A DNA stretch of 64,000 nt from positions 9,000,001 to 9,064,000 of the forward strand of contig OX365949.1 in NCBI GenBank assembly GCA_947247005.1, written 5' to 3'. Positions 63,001-64,000 of this stretch are shown here, piece after piece. The notes beneath the pieces were generated by a model. It had not been told where the DNA came from, did not search any database, and saw only the letters and a program-made list of their open reading frames with translations. The stretch comes from Spisula solida. Taxonomy: Eukaryota; Mollusca; Bivalvia; Venerida; Mactridae. Position 1 is the first letter of the stretch; each line of letters begins with the position of its first letter. A program made the translations under genes and the position numbers.

Positions 63001-63598
63001 AATCTTGCTGTGTATAATATCTGCTATTACAGGTCAAATGAATATGTAATTACATTAATATTTGTGGGGGGTTGGTTAATTCATTCACGAAATTAAATCC
63101 CCAACGAATAGTTATGACAATAAACATTATGTCAAGTTTACAGTAGCTGCCATACTTGAAGTTCAGTCAGGTATACCACTGGACTTTTGGGAAGTTTTCT
63201 TGCATAATATATATTACACATTTAACACAACAATTATTACATCTGTTTGATTTTTGAATGATTTCTTATAATTTGTGTGAATTTTGAGAATGTCATTTTT
63301 CATGAAGTCTCAAATCCTTGATATTAGGTCCCCAAGAAATGGTTGTTTTCACCAAAACCATGAAATTTTGTCCCATTGAAATTAAATGATTTTACAGTAT
63401 TGCCTGAGGCATAAGTTTTTGTGTCAGAATTGTGTCTAATTTATTGTAAAATTGTATCTTTCAGCTGAGCCTAACTTCTACAGTATGAACTTGTTAATGT
63501 TGGGAAAGACGTATATGAAGTTGCGTGATGCTGAAAAGGCGTATGAGTATCTAAATAGATGTGTACAATATCCATCTAAAACTGTCGATGATAAAAAG
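30029..63598 (+). CDS. RMDN1: Regulator of microtubule dynamics protein 1 (RMDN1-like)
   Basis: Nine exons, all GT-AG: 30029-30112, 40007-40145, 40903-41009, 51451-51612, 52596-52685, 53481-53536, 59087-59174, 61013-61043 and 63465-63598. Phases fit throughout. They encode 297 residues; human RMDN1 has 314, so only a short last exon should lie past 64000. The start codon has A at -3 and G at +4. Residues 1-28 are Arg-rich and lack acidic residues, which suits a mitochondrial-type leader. A hydrophobic stretch follows (about 43-61). The C-terminal two thirds is the TPR-like fold: LWRLARAA, KWYAILLDYTGEYEG, RAIELNPKDATSIHSLGYW, CFVFAEMAWYERYIAK, ATPPTSTFE and PNFYSMNLLMLGKTYMKL. The family binds microtubules and affects chromosome segregation; relatives sit on the mitochondrial surface. 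RMDN1 rather than RMDN2/3 is judged from the short N-terminus. The donor of exon 7 (GTTTGT) is weaker than the others. Introns 1 (9.9 kb) and 3 (10.4 kb) are full of repeats. Confidence 0.93.
30171..30251. repeat. Short tandem duplication in RMDN1 intron 1
   Basis: Two copies of a unit of about 40 bp carrying 'cttattcgtcctc' and 'agtatgttcgaccc', 60 bp past the exon-1 donor. Confidence 0.75.
30440..32240. repeat. C-rich minisatellite of about 100-bp units
   Basis: Some 17 copies of a unit of about 100 bp, each with 'ttggacaacctatggaaggc', 'ttggacagactcattc' and 'tggacagactcattccgaaa', separated by runs of 5-17 C. Length variation is mainly in the C-runs, as expected of slippage. Because 100 is not a multiple of three, long open frames in all phases arise from the repeat itself. 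They are not taken as genes. The minus strand has G-runs every 30-40 bp. Confidence 0.95.
33910..33972. repeat. ctggact minisatellite
   Basis: Alternating 'ctggact' and 'ctggactcatgga' units over about 60 bp in the centre of the 6-kb element. Confidence 0.7.
35437..35490 (+). repeat. tRNA-like A-box fragment
   Basis: 'caagtggtctagtggtaaga' is a good tRNA 5'-half match, but it is cut off by a run of C. No B box follows. A truncated SINE is likely. Confidence 0.35.
35815..36412. repeat. C-rich minisatellite of about 84-bp units
   Basis: Six full units and one truncated unit of 83-84 bp (the first longer) with 'gggtatggaaggcactttt', 'ctggacaaacttcgttcaga' and 'cttggacaagacccccc'. It shares the 'tatggaaggca' and 'ttggaca' motifs with the left array but is a distinct family. 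It ends directly at the right terminal inverted repeat. Confidence 0.95.
36470..40006. other. Rest of RMDN1 intron 1, no gene seen
   Basis: Repeated 'tagctttcgcca' stretches at about 36757 and 37479, and 'gaaatgtcggctactgc' (37849) plus 'attgtcggatactgctcgcc' (38052), form inverted partners of 'gagcagtatccgaca' at about 30370. Short 'ggttac..atagccga' repeats lie at 39020-39120. No exon-like frame was supported. Confidence 0.5.
41138..41424 (+). repeat. Dispersed 290-bp element, copy 1
   Basis: It starts with a hairpin ('cccccctatcgatagatggggg'-type, C-run and G-run around a palindrome). Then come 'catatagtgattcacctgtc', a GTCC microsatellite, a conserved body and the end 'gcagtcttgttt'. The second copy is at 43612-43906. 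It has no coding frame and is a short non-autonomous element. Confidence 0.85.
42176..42350. repeat. MITE-like element with cctct/agagg ends, copy 2
   Basis: 'acagaacagcctctcttgag' on the left and 'agagaggttgcactgta' on the right form an imperfect inverted pair, like the element at 1249-1433. Confidence 0.5.
43568..44080. mobile_element. Inverted-repeat element split by another element
   Basis: 'actgtaaaccaac' (43568) pairs with 'ttggtttacagt' (ending 44080), and 'aatttcgcg' pairs with 'cgcgaaata' inside. The 290-bp element at 43612-43906 sits within it, so this element is the older of the two. Half-copies of the same ends are seen at about 2443 and 11361. Confidence 0.7.
43612..43906 (+). 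repeat. Dispersed 290-bp element, copy 2
   Basis: Nearly the same as 41138-41424 over its whole length, in the same orientation, with a longer GTCC run. Inserted into the inverted-repeat element 43568-44080. Confidence 0.85.
46204..47550. repeat. Three internal copies of a ttgtcagcctagacat unit
   Basis: 46204-46318, 46528-46645 and 47430-47550 share 'aaggcttgtcagcctagaca' and 'ctaaaggcagccacgcc' in the same orientation. They are part of the 44.6-49.7 kb composite repeat. Confidence 0.8.
46358..46530. repeat. 43-bp tandem array
   Basis: Four successive units of 42-43 bp with 'acttgtcaacctgaactata' and 'ccatgtcacacata', nearly identical. Confidence 0.9.
46918..48634. repeat. Pair of 200-bp direct copies
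   Basis: 46918-47117 and 48426-48634 share 'gtcagggtaataatacagtg', 'attacggtgtaaaaccaat' and 'cactgtcaccagat' along their whole length. A third relative is at 6070-6156 in the PMT intron. Confidence 0.8.
49694..51450. other. Tail of RMDN1 intron 3, no gene seen
   Basis: AT-rich DNA without a supported exon. From about 51190 it holds a copy of a 'ttgtctg.gcttgttct' repeat that reaches close to exon 4. Confidence 0.5.
51225..51365 (+). repeat. ttgtctg-gcttgttct dispersed repeat, copy 1
   Basis: Shares 'gcttgttct..accattggt', 'tcaggaattttagatcaga' and 'tggccctttgt' with 60600-60750, and its first half with 62925-63040. All are in RMDN1 introns in the same orientation. Confidence 0.7.
52901..53164. 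mobile_element. 264-bp MITE with agtcccctaccggttt ends
   Basis: 16-bp perfect terminal inverted repeats, 'agtcccctaccggttt' and 'aaaccggtaggggact'. The left end also forms a hairpin with 'aaccggaggggact'-type sequence 15 bp further in. A GTCC/GTCA microsatellite follows. Located in RMDN1 intron 5. Confidence 0.9.
54135..54372. mobile_element. Foldback MITE, gggtactg family, copy 2
   Basis: Arms 'ttttatcaaagc...tcgtaaacttacgttcaaat' and the complement ending 'ataaaacagtaccc' match 4098-4336. The first few bases of the left end are mutated. Confidence 0.7.
55370..55930. repeat. Tandem array of about 150-bp units
   Basis: Four diverged units aligned on 'gacaatgtttatgggcataata' (55377, 55535, 55682, 55843), each followed by 'aggccaag', 'aatcagccca' and 'gccttcttgggt' motifs. 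Period 147-161 bp. Confidence 0.85.
56786..56955. mobile_element. MITE with acagttaaacctcact ends
   Basis: 'acagttaaacctcact' on the left and 'agtgaggtttaactgt' on the right are perfect inverted repeats about 165 bp apart, with AT-rich non-coding DNA between. A half end is seen near 60965-60987. Confidence 0.8.
56993..57062 (+). repeat. tRNA-like sequence
   Basis: 'agctgctgcagtggttagtg' is A-box-like and 'ccggctgtgaacc' is a weak B box. Probably a SINE head or pseudogene. Confidence 0.3.
58336..58830. repeat. Tandem array of about 180-bp units
   Basis: Two good units and a partial third with 'tctgctctgtaact', 'atttcttattggatattta' and 'cctagctcaaaggtcaaggt', 58336-58500, 58510-58690 and a remnant to 58830. 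Confidence 0.8.
60600..60750 (+). repeat. ttgtctg-gcttgttct dispersed repeat, copy 2
   Basis: 'aattgtctgtgcttgttctc' and 'tgtcaggaattttaggtcag' match the copy near exon 4 of RMDN1. Confidence 0.7.
62620..62692 (+). repeat. tRNA-like sequence
   Basis: 'gttagcttagttggtagagt' is a good A-box/D-arm match, but no B box follows at the right distance. A degraded tRNA-derived repeat. Confidence 0.35.
62925..63040 (+). repeat. ttgtctg-gcttgttct dispersed repeat, copy 3
   Basis: 'tttgtctgggtttgttctcc' and 'agttggtaccaaatcttg' match the first half of the copy at 51225. The second half is eroded. Confidence 0.6.
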
Positions 63599-63639
63599 GT
63601 AAGCCATATATTCTGAGTTCCAAATGTTTTGCACATTTT

Positions 63640-64000
63640 TAGCTCACCTGTCACTAAGGGGTCGAAAACTAGGCCAGTGGGTCAAATCATAGAAAAACCT
63701 TGTGTAGTCACTAGAGGTCACATTTTTGACCCAATCTTTATGAAACCTGATAATATTGATCATCTTATCAACATCTAGGTCAACTTCGATATTGGGTTAT
63801 CTGGGGTCAAAAACTAGGTCAAATCATAGAAAAACCTTGTGTAGGCACTAGAGGTTATCATTTCGATCTAATCTTCATGAAACTTGTTCTCAAGGATCAT
63901 CTCAATAGATTCTACATCAAGTTTGATATTGGGTTGTCTGGGGTATAAAACTAGGTTACAAGGTCAAATCATAGGGAAATCTTGTAATAGAGACTGAATT
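63640..64000. repeat. Tandem array of about 145-bp units, cut by window end
   Basis: Units contain 'aaaactagg', 'gtcaaatcatagaaaaacct', 'cactagaggt' and 'atattgggttatctgggg'. Two full units and the start of a third are visible just after RMDN1 exon 9. The last RMDN1 exon must lie beyond. Confidence 0.85.

Overview
The window is eukaryotic nuclear DNA. It is AT-rich, has long introns with GT-AG splice sites, and is full of non-LTR retrotransposon remnants, foldback/MITE-like elements, tRNA-like short repeats and minisatellites. Several repeats (the Cs/Gs-capped elements with GTCCGTCC runs, the 'agtcccctaccggttt' inverted-repeat element, the 'gctcaaaggtcaaggtcac' and 'gacaatgtttatgggcataata' arrays) are of kinds I associate with bivalve mollusc genomes, so a marine clam-like or mussel-like bivalve is the best guess. 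The species cannot be named from this.

Three host genes can be rebuilt exon by exon. (1) A plus-strand phosphoethanolamine N-methyltransferase (PMT) paralogue has five exons at 3273-8859 and holds only the first methyltransferase domain. (2) A minus-strand full-length PMT has eleven shared exons at 12039-19681 plus two rival first exons (22121-22142 and 24510-24531). It has both methyltransferase domains, about 490 residues, like plant PMT. The two genes are convergent paralogues: the first two shared exons have identical lengths (175 and 156 nt) and splice phases match throughout the shared part. PMTs methylate phosphoethanolamine to phosphocholine for phosphatidylcholine synthesis. (3) A plus-strand RMDN1-type gene (regulator of microtubule dynamics, TPR-like) has nine exons from 30029 to 63598. 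It is nearly complete: only a short last exon should lie beyond the window.

Layout: 1-3272 is upstream DNA with tRNA-like and inverted-repeat elements. 3273-8859 is single-domain PMT. 8860-12038 is the gap between the gene ends, with no gene seen. 12039-24531 is two-domain PMT, its introns carrying two large foldback elements and a LINE 3' fragment. 24532-26504 shows no gene. 26505-29560 is a decayed CR1/Jockey-like LINE that hosts a 453-bp miniature LTR element and a 253-bp MITE. 30029-64000 is RMDN1. Its intron 1 holds a 6.07-kb element with 47-49 bp terminal inverted repeats and two C-rich minisatellite arrays. Its intron 3 holds a 5-kb composite repeat with identical 195-bp direct repeats.

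The most interesting points are the one-domain/two-domain PMT pair, the duplicated PMT first exon, the altered Ser-Gly-Gly loop in the second PMT domain, the 6-kb inverted-repeat element with G-run arrays, and a near-perfect intronic hairpin next to clustered TGACGTCA sites. All calls were made by eye; no alignment, RNA data or database was used.
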